Assembly: GCF_003628535.1 (NCBI RefSeq)
Contig: NZ_RBCI01000003.1
Coordinates: 186,001 to 250,000 of the forward strand
Reading direction: 5' to 3'
Length of the DNA stretch: 64,000 bases
From: Flavisolibacter nicotianae
Lineage (GTDB): Bacteria > Bacteroidota > Bacteroidia > Chitinophagales > Chitinophagaceae
The notes beneath the pieces are model-generated. The model was not told the DNA's origin. It did not search any database and worked only from the letters and a program-made list of their open reading frames with translations. Of this stretch, positions 47,296 through 56,803 are shown in pieces; position 1 is the first letter of the stretch, and the number at the start of each line of letters is the position of its first letter. A program made the translations under genes and the position numbers.

Positions 47296-49539
47296 CTAAA
47301 TCATGGCCAGTGCCTCTTCTGAATCCAGTTCTTTGATAAGGTGTTTTTCGATGGCCGTATCGTAAAGACTCTTCCAGTGATCAATCTCTCCCCAGGCTTC
47401 GCCGTCTACAGAGATGTTGCCGGCCGTAACGGTTCCCAGCGATAAAACAGGAATGTCGCAACGGAGAACTTCCTGCCAGAAATCGCTGCGCTGTTTTTCT
47501 GTGACAGTCACCACAACGCGGCTCTGCGCCTCGCCAAACCAGAAGGCGTCGCTACGGGTACCGGCGTCGGTTTTGACAACGGAAAAACCCAGGCCGTTTG
47601 GAAAAGCGCTTTCCAAAAGTGCGGTTACCAGGCCACCTTCGCTGATGTCGTGTGCGCTTTCGATCAGGCTATTTTGAATCAGGCTTTGGATACACTGCTG
47701 CAGGCTGAATTCCTGTTCCAGGTCGAAATAGGGTGCAGGTGAGCTGGTCACGCCGGCGATCTTACTCAGGTATTGCGAGCTGGCCACATCATTTTTCACG
47801 GCCCCCAGTAAAAAGATTTCATGGCCTTCTTCTTTAAAGTCGAGGGTCATTTTTTTCTTCAGGTCTTCAACCAGGCCTACCATGCCGATCGTTGGCGTCG
47901 GAAATACAGGCCCGTCGGGGTTTTGGTTGTAGAAGCTGACGTTACCCCCTGTAACCGGCGTGTCGAACCGGCGGCAGGCTTCGCCCATGCCTTTTACGGC
48001 ATTCACAAACTGGTAATACACTTCCGGGTCGTACGGATTGCCAAAATTCAGGCAGTTGGTAACACCCAGCGGAATGCCGCCGCTGCAGACAATGTTCCGG
48101 GCGGCTTCGGCCACGGCAATCATGGCGCCTTTATACGGATCTGCATGTACAAAACGACTGTTGCAATCCACGGTCATGGCAATGCCTCTTCCGGTTTCTT
48201 TCACCAAAACAATGGCAGCATCGGTTGGCGAATTGGTTGATGTGTTGACCGTGCCCACCATGCTGTCGTATTGATGGTAAATCCAGCGCTTGTTTGCGAT
48301 GGAGGGAAGCTGGATCAATTGTTCTGCAACCTCTTTTAGATTTTTGGGCTCGTCAACGGAAGCGATGGTGAAATCCTTGCTCGTTGCAAGGTAGCCGGGT
48401 TCGCGGTATTCCCGCTCATATTGCGGTGCGCCGCCGCCGAGCACCAGTTCTTCGGCAGGAATTTGCGCTTCCAGTTCGCCATGCATGTAAAAGCTCAGTA
48501 GGCCATCTTCTGTTACATGCCCGATCACGGCGTTTTCCAGGTCCCACTTATCAAACACTTTTTTTACCTCTTCTTCGCGGCCTTTTTCCACCACGAGCAA
48601 CATGCGTTCCTGGCTTTCGCTGAGAAGCAGTTCCCAGGCCTTCATGTTTTGCTGGCGCATGGGCACTTTGTCAAGGTCGACGTGCATGCCCACGCCGCCC
48701 TTTGCACTCATTTCGGCCGTGGAGCAGATGATGCCGGCAGCACCCATGTCCTGCATGCCGACCACTGCACCGGTTTCAATCACCTCGAGGCAGGCTTCCA
48801 GCAGTTTCTTTTCCTGGAACGGATCGCCTACCTGCACGGCGGGCAATTCTTCAGTACTTTCTTCGGTGATTTCTGCCGACGCAAACGAAGCGCCGCCAAT
48901 GCCGTCTTTTCCTGTTGCACTGCCGACATACATCACGGGATTACCGGATCCGGCAGCTGTTGCCGAAACTGTTTTGCCGACTTTCACAATACCGACACTC
49001 ATCGCGTTTACCAGTGGGTTGGTGTGGTAGCATTCGTCGAAATATACTTCCCCGCCAACGGTCGGTACGCCGAAGCAGTTACCGTAGTGCGAAATGCCGT
49101 GCACCACGCCGGCCAGCAGGTGCTGTGTTTTTTTATCTTCCAGCTTGCCAAAGCGAAGCGAATTGAGGGAAGCGATCGGACGTGCCCCCATAGTGAAAAT
49201 ATCGCGGTGAATGCCGCCCACGCCGGTGGCTGCGCCCTGGAAGGGTTCGATGGCAGAGGGGTGGTTGTGCGACTCGATTTTGAAGACCACACCATAGCCT
49301 TCGCCAATGTCCATGAGGCCTGCGTTTTCTTCGCCGGCTTTGACCAGCATGCGGCTGCCATCGCGGGGCAGGGTCTTCAGCCACTTGATGGAATTTTTAT
49401 AACTACAATGTTCGCTCCACATGCCCGAAAAAGCACAGAGCTCGTTGAAGTTAGGCGTACGGCCAAGTTTCTGTTTGATCAGCTCGAATTCTTCTTCAGT
49501 GAGGCGGAGTTGTTTCGCGGTTTTTACGGTTACTTCCAT
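47296..49539 (-). CDS. purL: Phosphoribosylformylglycinamidine synthase, PurL subunit
   Basis: This enzyme of purine synthesis turns FGAR into FGAM using ATP and ammonia supplied by PurQ. The start at 49539 (MEVTVKTAKQLRLTEEE) gives 747 residues, the size of the small Bacillus-type PurL that works with separate PurQ and PurS. Recognisable segments are FSGMWSEHCSYKNS, the VFKIESHNHPSAIEPFQGAATGVGG ATP-binding part and CLNFGNPYDPE. A TAGTTTTG promoter element at 49564-49557 lies just upstream of this start, inside any longer reading, which supports the choice. purQ and purS are not next to it. Confidence 0.95.
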   Translation of the reverse strand: MEVTVKTAKQLRLTEEEFELIKQKLGRTPNFNELCAFSGMWSEHCSYKNSIKWLKTLPRDGSRMLVKAGEENAGLMDIGEGYGVVFKIESHNHPSAIEPFQGAATGVGGIHRDIFTMGARPIASLNSLRFGKLEDKKTQHLLAGVVHGISHYGNCFGVPTVGGEVYFDECYHTNPLVNAMSVGIVKVGKTVSATAAGSGNPVMYVGSATGKDGIGGASFASAEITEESTEELPAVQVGDPFQEKKLLEACLEVIETGAVVGMQDMGAAGIICSTAEMSAKGGVGMHVDLDKVPMRQQNMKAWELLLSESQERMLLVVEKGREEEVKKVFDKWDLENAVIGHVTEDGLLSFYMHGELEAQIPAEELVLGGGAPQYEREYREPGYLATSKDFTIASVDEPKNLKEVAEQLIQLPSIANKRWIYHQYDSMVGTVNTSTNSPTDAAIVLVKETGRGIAMTVDCNSRFVHADPYKGAMIAVAEAARNIVCSGGIPLGVTNCLNFGNPYDPEVYYQFVNAVKGMGEACRRFDTPVTGGNVSFYNQNPDGPVFPTPTIGMVGLVEDLKKKMTLDFKEEGHEIFLLGAVKNDVASSQYLSKIAGVTSSPAPYFDLEQEFSLQQCIQSLIQNSLIESAHDISEGGLVTALLESAFPNGLGFSVVKTDAGTRSDAFWFGEAQSRVVVTVTEKQRSDFWQEVLRCDIPVLSLGTVTAGNISVDGEAWGEIDHWKSLYDTAIEKHLIKELDSEEALAMI

Positions 49540-49556
49540 GATGTAAATGAAAGGAG

Positions 49557-49564
49557 CAAAACTA
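49557..49564 (-). promoter_or_regulatory. Promoter -7 element of purL
   Basis: The minus strand reads TAGTTTTG, matching TAnnTTTG. Transcription would begin about 10-12 bases before the purL ATG. No good -33 match was seen. Confidence 0.45.
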
Positions 49565-49574
49565 TGTGATTTCA

Positions 49575-49671
49575 AAGTTCACCGGTTCATAAGTTCACCC
49601 GTTCACGGGTTGGACGTAAAATAATTCGGCTGCAACAGCTTCAACCTGTGAACTCGTAAACCGGTGAACTT
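49575..49671. repeat. Inverted repeat of GTTCAC-type words upstream of purL
   Basis: A 13-bp perfect inverted pair (49575-49587 AAGTTCACCGGTT and 49659-49671) frames further copies of GTTCAC/GTGAAC, including CCCGTTCACGGG-like symmetry near 49598-49610. The whole intergenic region between purL and the membrane protein is built of this word. Confidence 0.6.
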
Positions 49672-49710
49672 GTGAACTGATTTGCCTATTTTGCGCCGCT
49701 AAACATCCTT

Positions 49711-50988
49711 GTGTTGGAGCACCTGGTTTTTGCTGCTTATCTGATTTTTTTTGCATGGCTCGTAACGAGGGTTCGGTTTTTTACCCAAACAGGCCTGTCC
49801 AAACCGCAACTGGTGATCTTCTTTTTGCTGAAAGTGATGGCCGGCATTCTGTACGGTTGGATCGGCGTGTATTATGGCGAATTGGCGCAGATGGTGGATA
49901 CCTGGGCGTTTCATTTTGAAAGCATAAAAGAGTATCACCTGCTGCTTACCAACCCCGGCGAATTTTTCAGCAGCATTTTTCACAACACTTACCAGGAAGG
50001 CTACACGAAATTTCTTGCATCTGAAAACTCGTGGTGGAATGACCTGAAGGGGACCTTTTTTGTCAAGATGCTGGCCATTTTTAATGTCTTCAGCTTTGGC
50101 AATTATTATGTCAATGTCATCATGTACTCGTTCCTGACCTTGTTTGGGCCCATGGCCATTTACAGGGTCATGAAAGAATCCTTTCCCGGCAATCGCCTGC
50201 CCATTTTGCTGACAACGTTTTTCATTCCTTCGTACCTGTACTGGACGTCCGGCCTGCACAAGGACGGGCTTCTTTTCCTGGGTATCGCACTCGTCGTATA
50301 TCATTTCTACTTTGTGTTAAAGGAGGGGCGTGCAAGCGTGGTACGGGTGGCTGCTATCCTGCTGGGACTTTTGCTGGTGCTGGCCTTACGCAATTTTTTG
50401 CTGATCCCGTTTTTACCGGCCCTCTTTGCCTGGGCCGTGGCAGAAAAACGCAAAACGTCGCCGCAGCTCGTGTTTGCCTGTATTTATGCTGTATTTGTTG
50501 TTCTTTTTTTTACGGCGCGGTACATTCATCCGCGTCTCGATTTCCCCGAGGAAGTGGTGTCTCGCCAGCAGGCGTTTTTTCGCCTGGTGGGCAATTCGGC
50601 GGTCACTGTTTCTCCCCTCGAACCAACGTTCCTGTCGTTTTTGCGCAACACGCCACAGGCCTTTGTTCTCAGCCTTATTCGACCTTATCCGTCGGACGTG
50701 CGCCACTTGCTTTCTTTGGCGGCCGCAACGGAAATCAACGCATTGCTTTTGCTTTCGCTGCTTTGCCTCTTTTTTCGCCGGCGGAACGCTTCCCTCACGC
50801 CGTTTGTCTTGTTTTGTCTTTTCTTTTCCATGTCCTTCCTGCTCATGATCGGCTACACCGTCAATATTCTAGGCGCCATTGTCCGGTACCGCAGCATTGT
50901 GCTGCCGCTGTTGTTTGTTCCCATTGTGGCCGGCGCCGATTGGACACGAATCCGGGAGCGCTTTGCCGGAAATATGGCAGAAAAATAG
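49711..50988 (+). CDS. Polytopic membrane protein, function unknown
   Basis: This 425-residue protein from GTG 49711 (TTG 49714 possible) has about ten hydrophobic segments and little soluble sequence. The pattern, with a conserved-looking segment TSGLHKDGLLFLGIAL, resembles EpsG/Wzy-like or glycosyltransferase-39-like membrane proteins. No catalytic motif was identified, so the assignment is only to fold class. It is divergent from purL. Confidence 0.75.
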   Translation: MLEHLVFAAYLIFFAWLVTRVRFFTQTGLSKPQLVIFFLLKVMAGILYGWIGVYYGELAQMVDTWAFHFESIKEYHLLLTNPGEFFSSIFHNTYQEGYTKFLASENSWWNDLKGTFFVKMLAIFNVFSFGNYYVNVIMYSFLTLFGPMAIYRVMKESFPGNRLPILLTTFFIPSYLYWTSGLHKDGLLFLGIALVVYHFYFVLKEGRASVVRVAAILLGLLLVLALRNFLLIPFLPALFAWAVAEKRKTSPQLVFACIYAVFVVLFFTARYIHPRLDFPEEVVSRQQAFFRLVGNSAVTVSPLEPTFLSFLRNTPQAFVLSLIRPYPSDVRHLLSLAAATEINALLLLSLLCLFFRRRNASLTPFVLFCLFFSMSFLLMIGYTVNILGAIVRYRSIVLPLLFVPIVAGADWTRIRERFAGNMAEK

Positions 50989-51145
50989 ATATTTAAAATC
51001 CTGGCTTTTTATGAAATAAACCAGGTTTCGTGCTGCCGTGTTCGATCGTTTGCTTCCGAAAATTCTTATTTCTTCAGGCTGAGGGGGAAAATTTGCGCTG
51101 ATTTTATTCGGAGAATTTGATTTTCTTTGAGAAAATCTATTTTTT

Positions 51146-53335
51146 ATGTCTCTTCGATTTAATGCCCTCGTAAATCTGCAAACGATATCCGAACGTGATG
51201 AACCAAGGTGCACGAAGATCACCGCAATATTTGCCGAAAATGTATTTACTCACCAGGTGGCCCGTCAGTTCCTCAGCGACGAAGCCTATAAAAGCCTGAC
51301 TGCATCCATCAAAGCCGGGCAAAAAATCGACCGTTCCATGGCCGCCCAGATCGCCAACGGCGTCAGGGCCTGGGCCGAGAGCAAAGGTGTGACTCATTAT
51401 ACGCACTGGTTCCAGCCGCTTACAGGTACCACGGCCGAAAAGCATGACTCATTTTTTACCCTGAAAAGCGACGGCACGCCCATCGAACAGTTTGATGGCG
51501 ACGCACTGATCCAGCAAGAGCCCGATGCATCGAGTTTTCCGAGCGGCGGCTTGCGGGCCACATTTGAAGCCCGTGGGTATACAGCCTGGGATCCTTCTTC
51601 CCCGGCTTTTATCATGGACATTGGCTATGGCAAAACACTTTGCATCCCGACGATTTTTGTTTCCTATACAGGGGAGTCGCTCGACTATAAAGCGCCCTTG
51701 CTGAAAGCGCTGGAAGCCATCAACAGGGCTGCCGTTGATGTGTGCAATTATTTTGACCGCAACGTGGAAAGAGTGACGCCGACCCTTGGCTGGGAGCAGG
51801 AATATTTTGTGGTGGACGAAGGCCTGTTCAATGCCCGTCCCGACCTGGTGATGTGTGGCCGCACGGTGTTTGGTCACAACTCGGCCAAGAACCAGCAACT
51901 CGAAGACCACTACTTCGGTTCGATACCCGAAAGAGTGTATGCATTTATGCGCGACTTTGAAGAAGAAAGCTACAAGCTGGGTATTCCCCTGCGCACCCGT
52001 CACAACGAGGTGGCGCCGGCCCAGTTCGAGTGTGCCCCCATTTTTGAAGAAGTGAATATTGCCGTAGACCATAATACCCTGTTGATGGATATTATGTCGC
52101 GGGTGGCGGCCCGGCATAAATTGCGTGTGCTGCTGCACGAAAAACCCTTTGCCGGCATCAACGGTAGCGGAAAGCACAACAACTGGAGTTTGGCAACCGA
52201 TACAGGTGTAAACCTCCTGGCTCCCGGCAAAACGCCAAAGACCAACCTGATGTTCCTCACCTTCTTCGTGAACACTATCAAGGCAGTGCACGATCATGCC
52301 GATCTGCTTCGCGCCGCGATTGCATCGGCTTCCAACGATTTTCGCCTGGGTGCCAATGAAGCCCCGCCGGCCATCATTTCGGTTTTCATCGGCGGCTACC
52401 TCACCCGGGTTTTGGAAGATGTGAAAGAAAGGGTGGGAGACAAGTTCGACGAGCAGGACGAAAGCATGCTGAAGATCGACATTCACCGCGGCATTCCCGA
52501 ACTGCTGCTCGACAATACGGACCGCAACCGCACGTCGCCGTTTGCGTTCACCGGTAATAAATTCGAGTTCCGTGCTGTTGGTTCTTCGGCTAACTGTGCA
52601 AACGCCATGACCGTGCTGAATACCATCATGGCAGAAACACTCCGCAACTTTAAACGCAAGGTGGATTCGCTGATTGAAAAAGGCGAAAAGAAAGAGATCG
52701 CTATCCTCCATGTATTGAAAGAGTCCATTGTTTCCAGCGAAAAAGTGTTGTTCGATGGAAACGGCTATAGTGAAGAATGGCAGCAGGAAGCCGAGCGCCG
52801 CGGTTTGCCCAATGTCAAAACGACGCCGCTGGCACTCGATGCGATGGTCACCGATAAGGCCAAGAATTTGTTTAAAAACAATGGCATCTATACGCACAAC
52901 GAGCTGGAAGCCCGCCATGAAATTGAGCTGGAGAAATACATCAAGAAAGTGCAGATCGAAAGCCGTATCATGGCCGAACTGATGACATCGTACGTTCTGC
53001 CGGCATCGATCAAATACCAGAATACGCTGGTGGAAAACATCCGCGGACTGAAAGAAGTTGGTGTGGCAGAAGGTGTTTGCGACCAGCGCACGCAGGTGTT
53101 GAACAAGATTTCGAAACACATCAACGAAGCAAGTCGCCTGACGGTTGAAATGATCGAGGCCCGGAAGAAGTGCAATGCGCTTGACGCAACCCGCGACAAA
53201 GCAGTTGCCTACTGCAACGACGTGAAGGAAGCCTTCTTTGAGCCGCTTCGCTACCACGTGGATAAACTGGAGCAACTGGTAGACGACAAGGAATGGTACC
53301 TGCCCAAGTACCGCGAACTGTTGTTCCTGCGCTAA
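51146..53335 (+). CDS. glnN: Glutamine synthetase type III
   Basis: This 729-residue GSIII makes glutamine from glutamate, ammonia and ATP. GSIII forms are common in Bacteroidota. Typical segments are FPSGGLRATFEARGYTAWD, TLGWEQEYFVVD, RTRHNEVAPAQFE, HEKPFAGINGSGKHNNWS and NRTSPFAFTGNKFEFR. The length matches the family. It ends with a strong terminator (53352-53384). It is monocistronic. Confidence 0.96.
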   Translation: MSLRFNALVNLQTISERDEPRCTKITAIFAENVFTHQVARQFLSDEAYKSLTASIKAGQKIDRSMAAQIANGVRAWAESKGVTHYTHWFQPLTGTTAEKHDSFFTLKSDGTPIEQFDGDALIQQEPDASSFPSGGLRATFEARGYTAWDPSSPAFIMDIGYGKTLCIPTIFVSYTGESLDYKAPLLKALEAINRAAVDVCNYFDRNVERVTPTLGWEQEYFVVDEGLFNARPDLVMCGRTVFGHNSAKNQQLEDHYFGSIPERVYAFMRDFEEESYKLGIPLRTRHNEVAPAQFECAPIFEEVNIAVDHNTLLMDIMSRVAARHKLRVLLHEKPFAGINGSGKHNNWSLATDTGVNLLAPGKTPKTNLMFLTFFVNTIKAVHDHADLLRAAIASASNDFRLGANEAPPAIISVFIGGYLTRVLEDVKERVGDKFDEQDESMLKIDIHRGIPELLLDNTDRNRTSPFAFTGNKFEFRAVGSSANCANAMTVLNTIMAETLRNFKRKVDSLIEKGEKKEIAILHVLKESIVSSEKVLFDGNGYSEEWQQEAERRGLPNVKTTPLALDAMVTDKAKNLFKNNGIYTHNELEARHEIELEKYIKKVQIESRIMAELMTSYVLPASIKYQNTLVENIRGLKEVGVAEGVCDQRTQVLNKISKHINEASRLTVEMIEARKKCNALDATRDKAVAYCNDVKEAFFEPLRYHVDKLEQLVDDKEWYLPKYRELLFLR

Positions 53336-53351
53336 AAATGTTCTTTAATTC

Positions 53352-53384
53352 AAAAAGCCTGCATTAGAACAATGCAGGCTTTTT
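53352..53384 (+). terminator. Rho-independent terminator after glnN
   Basis: A perfect 14-bp stem (53352-53365 with 53371-53384) with an AGAAC loop is followed by a T-run, 17 bases after the glnN stop. Confidence 0.9.
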
Positions 53385-53453
53385 TTGTGGCCGGTTCCGG
53401 TTAGGGAAAATCCGGGTGCAAAAGCGATCAATCAACTATCTTTTCCTGCAGAC

Positions 53454-54071
53454 ATGAAAAAGAAAGCAATCATTTTTGATCTTGATAATACCATCTATCC
53501 CGTGTCCGCCATTGCCACGGAGTTGTTTGCCTCGCTGTTCCGGCTGCTCGAAGAAAGCGGTGAGTTGACAAAGAACTTGGACGAGGTGAAACAAAACCTG
53601 ATGCGCCGGCCATTCCAGTTGGTGGCTGCCGACTTTGGCTTTAGCGAGAACCTGGCGCAAAAAGGGACAGACCTGCTGGCCAACCTTCGCTACGAAGGAC
53701 CGATTGCGCCATTCAGCGATTATGCAGAAACCAGGATGCTGCCAGTTGAAAAATTCCTGGTGACCACCGGTTTCCTGGCCCTGCAGCAAAGCAAGGTGGA
53801 GGGCATGGGGATTGAAAAAGACTTTCGTGAAATTCACATTGTGGACCTGACGAAGGCAACGAAAAAGAAGGTCTTCACCGATATCATGGACCGGCATGGT
53901 TTTCAAAGGGCGGAGGTCCTGGTCGTTGGCGACGACCCCGAATCCGAACTGAAGGCCGCCGTGGAACTGGGCATCGACGCCGTGCTTTACGACAAGATCA
54001 ACCTGCATCCGGAGCAGACATCGTTCCCGCGAATCATTGATTTTGGCGACCTGCGGGCATTTGTTCTGTAA
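53454..54071 (+). CDS. HAD-superfamily hydrolase (pyrimidine 5'-nucleotidase-like)
   Basis: This 205-residue HAD phosphatase from ATG 53454 has motif I FDLDNTIYP, typical of the SDT1/YjjG-like nucleotidase branch. Motif II is TTGFL with a Thr, and motifs III/IV are in VVGDDPESELKAA. It probably dephosphorylates a nucleotide or small phosphate ester; the exact substrate is unknown. Downstream of glnN but behind its terminator, it is likely transcribed separately. Confidence 0.87.
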   Translation: MKKKAIIFDLDNTIYPVSAIATELFASLFRLLEESGELTKNLDEVKQNLMRRPFQLVAADFGFSENLAQKGTDLLANLRYEGPIAPFSDYAETRMLPVEKFLVTTGFLALQQSKVEGMGIEKDFREIHIVDLTKATKKKVFTDIMDRHGFQRAEVLVVGDDPESELKAAVELGIDAVLYDKINLHPEQTSFPRIIDFGDLRAFVL

Positions 54072-54087
54072 AAACTGGCTGAACGGC

Positions 54088-55080
54088 TTATTGCCACAAT
54101 GACGTTCCATACTGCACGTAAAGAACATAACCGACCATCAGGAAAAACAAGAGATTGGATAGCCAGGCTTTTGGCGGAAAGAAATACGTGGCTGCATGGA
54201 AACAGGCAAAGGGAGCTGCTACCAAGATCCAGTTACTGAACGATTCGTAGGTATTGATAAACGGTACAAAAAAGGCCAACACCAGGTAAAGCAACAGGAT
54301 GCTCCAATTCTTGCGGACCTGGATCAGCATTTTATGCAAATGGCTCTGCACGAAAAAACCACCCAGTAAAAACGGGATCGTTAGCAAAACCGTACTGGCG
54401 GCCAGCCAAACCGTGCTGCGCAGTTGGGGCACTTTTACCGAAACGTGCGGCATAAACGAGGCAAAACTCAGGTTGCCCGTCAGGAAAAGATAAGAACCAT
54501 AAAAATAATAAGGGGTCACACAACCCAGTAGAAACAGGATGACCTCATTCAGCCGGAACGGTTTAAGGACCATCATTCCGATCAAAAAACAAAGCAGGAA
54601 AGCGGCTGACGGAAAGTAAATATAGGAGGCGATGCCCAGCAGCAAACCGATGTTGAAGATCGGTCCGCGGGCCACCTGCACATTGTAAAGACGATAAAGG
54701 ACAATCAGCGCCCAGAGTATGAACGTAGCGGCTACCAGCGGCGAAGAAAGATAATTCCATTCGGGCAACAGGCTTGTCAGCAAGAGGTAGGCCATGGCCG
54801 GCAAGTAAGTGGCTTTGCCCAGCATGCGAAATTCGTTCATGAAATAATTGATCATAAACGCCTGCGCATACAGCAAGACCAGGGCGAGCAGTGAGCCAAG
54901 CATGGCGTTGCCGGGACCTGTCGACCGCAGCGCGTTCAGCAAGCCGTGATAGAGGTCGGCGTCGTTTTGCGTGGCAACCAGCGGCTTTGGATGCAGGAAA
55001 ATTGGCATTTTCAGCAAAAAGCCAAAAAGCAGGAGTACGAAAATGTTACCCGGGGTTTTTTGTCGGAATATGGAAATCAC
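54088..55080 (-). CDS. Membrane protein, DUF6427-like
   Basis: This 330-residue protein with a GTG start has about nine TMs. The opening (ISIFRQKTPGNIFVLLLFGFLL) and pattern resemble Bacteroidota proteins called DUF6427, whose function is unknown. It starts 9 bases after the stop of the secreted protein gene on the same strand, so both probably form one unit. Confidence 0.72.
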   Translation of the reverse strand: MISIFRQKTPGNIFVLLLFGFLLKMPIFLHPKPLVATQNDADLYHGLLNALRSTGPGNAMLGSLLALVLLYAQAFMINYFMNEFRMLGKATYLPAMAYLLLTSLLPEWNYLSSPLVAATFILWALIVLYRLYNVQVARGPIFNIGLLLGIASYIYFPSAAFLLCFLIGMMVLKPFRLNEVILFLLGCVTPYYFYGSYLFLTGNLSFASFMPHVSVKVPQLRSTVWLAASTVLLTIPFLLGGFFVQSHLHKMLIQVRKNWSILLLYLVLAFFVPFINTYESFSNWILVAAPFACFHAATYFFPPKAWLSNLLFFLMVGYVLYVQYGTSLWQ

Positions 55081-55089
55081 CCGGCAATT

Positions 55090-56628
55090 CTATTGATTAA
55101 ATTCCACTTTTGCAAAGCAAATGCTGTTTCGGTAGTAACAGGGAATGATCATTTGCGTGCTGCTGACCTGTTTTCCGTACTTGGGCATGAACTCGTAGCC
55201 ACGGTCGAGATTTTTCAACGTGGGGTTATGGGCGATTTGCCCGTCGGGCGACAAAGTGAAATCATTCAGCAACAATGCCCTCTTTTCGTCCAGGTTGAAG
55301 AGGTAGTGAATTTGTCCGCCCGTATTGACGGTTTGATAAGAGATGCGGTCGTCCGACTCGTCGTCAAACTGTTCTTTGTGAATCACGTTGCTCCATTCCA
55401 GTTTCCCGGTCTTGTCAAACGAAAGCACGGTGATATTGTCGGCATTGTACCGCACGTTGTTGCGGGAGGTGTAGAACGGATCGCGGCGCCAGTAGAGCGA
55501 GCGGTAGGGCGAATACAGGCTGTAGTAGTCGTACATCGAAAGCGGGGAGCCGTAGAGGTAGTTCCAGCGGTTCCAGGGGGTGCCGCGGGAAATGGTATAG
55601 TACGACTCGGTGTTGATGACAAAGCCGCCATCCCGCTTTACAATGATATTGCGGATGAAATAGTCGTTAAAGGCTGATTTGACATTGGTGTTGCCGCCCT
55701 TGGCTTCGCGGCGCAGTTCTTCGTTCAGTGCAACGGTATTTTGCAATACCGGCTGCCGGGTAGCCTTGTCCCACACATAAAAATAAAAGCCTTCCACATC
55801 GCCGCGCTTTTTATTGTAATAAAATGACGTGACAAAAAAGCGTTTGTTGGCGTTGTCTACCTTGATATGCAGTTCGTCGAGGAAAATCTTGTCGGGCTGT
55901 ACGTTGACGATCAGCGCCGAATCGCTGAGGGCCGGCTTGTAAATCAGCCAGGACTCCTGCAGGGTTTCATTATTAGCCCGTTTGAACTTGGTGAATGCCA
56001 TATCGCCGTCGTTGTCCAGGTGAAATTCATCCAGGTTGTCCTTATATTCTTCCATCGGTATTTCCATGCGGCTGCGTTTCAACAGGGCCAGGCTCTTGTC
56101 GAACAGGAGCGTCGTCAGCACATAGCGTTCTTTGTTTTTGGTGTTGATCTTGAAGACCATCAGTTTTGACTTGTCTTCGTTGCTGACGGTAGTATAAATC
56201 TTGTTATTACCGCCAAACCCGATGTGGGTGGTGTCGAGCGGAATGATGTCGGAAATCTTTTTGCCCATGCCGTCCACCTTCACGGCTTCGCAATAGACAA
56301 CCCGTTTTTTTTCATACTGGTAAACAACATAGGTAAAATCGGTATAGGGATAAAAGTCGATGTTGATGAGGCGGTCGGGGGAAATATAGTCCAGTTCCTC
56401 CTTCGCCACCTGCTCCATGTCGTTGTTGTAGGCGGCGATATAATTACGGTTCTTGTTGTTTTTGTACACCAGGAAATTACCGTCCACCTTGCCAATCACT
56501 TCGAACCGCATCCGGCGGGAATCGTCGTTATCGGCCTCGGAATACACAATGCGTTGAGCCGTCGAGCACAGGGACAGGAAAAGAATCAAAACGGAAAAAA
56601 GGGAAAAGCGCTTGAGCATAAGAAGCAT
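55090..56628 (-). CDS. Large secreted protein, function unknown
   Basis: This 512-residue exported protein has signal MLKRFSLFSVLILFLSLCSTAQ (internal ATG 56619 equally possible). It is rich in beta-strands and Tyr/Asp/Asn, with a Tyr-rich stretch around residues 365-390 (MYDYYSLYSPYRSLYW). Repeats are not obvious. It may be a periplasmic or outer-membrane propeller-like protein; no motif supports a function. It sits before the DUF6427-like gene. Confidence 0.75.
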   Translation of the reverse strand: MLLMLKRFSLFSVLILFLSLCSTAQRIVYSEADNDDSRRMRFEVIGKVDGNFLVYKNNKNRNYIAAYNNDMEQVAKEELDYISPDRLINIDFYPYTDFTYVVYQYEKKRVVYCEAVKVDGMGKKISDIIPLDTTHIGFGGNNKIYTTVSNEDKSKLMVFKINTKNKERYVLTTLLFDKSLALLKRSRMEIPMEEYKDNLDEFHLDNDGDMAFTKFKRANNETLQESWLIYKPALSDSALIVNVQPDKIFLDELHIKVDNANKRFFVTSFYYNKKRGDVEGFYFYVWDKATRQPVLQNTVALNEELRREAKGGNTNVKSAFNDYFIRNIIVKRDGGFVINTESYYTISRGTPWNRWNYLYGSPLSMYDYYSLYSPYRSLYWRRDPFYTSRNNVRYNADNITVLSFDKTGKLEWSNVIHKEQFDDESDDRISYQTVNTGGQIHYLFNLDEKRALLLNDFTLSPDGQIAHNPTLKNLDRGYEFMPKYGKQVSSTQMIIPCYYRNSICFAKVEFNQ

Positions 56629-56771
56629 TCGTCGTTTAAGAAATTAAAGTTAGGGGTTGTTTTGTTATGAAGACGTTTAAGCCATGGCATCGGCTGCATG
56701 GCGGGGAAAGATGGGCAGGTACGGGTAAAGGGCTTTTTTTTACGCATTACTTAAACCAACCGTTTTCCCTA

Positions 56772-56779
56772 TACCTTTG
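56772..56779 (+). promoter_or_regulatory. Promoter -7 element of kup
   Basis: TACCTTTG matches TAnnTTTG. It covers the TTG at 56777 that could otherwise be read as the kup start, so translation should begin downstream, at GTG 56804. Confidence 0.5.
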
Positions 56780-56803
56780 CCAACTGCAATAAATTTTTCT
56801 AAA

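Noticed and set aside
48517-49569. 350-codon frame on the plus strand
   Set aside because: It is antisense to purL, His/Phe-rich with no motif.
51449-53275. 608-codon open frame on the minus strand
   Set aside because: It is antisense to glnN. Codon bias of the real gene keeps the opposite frame open, and no protein family is recognisable.
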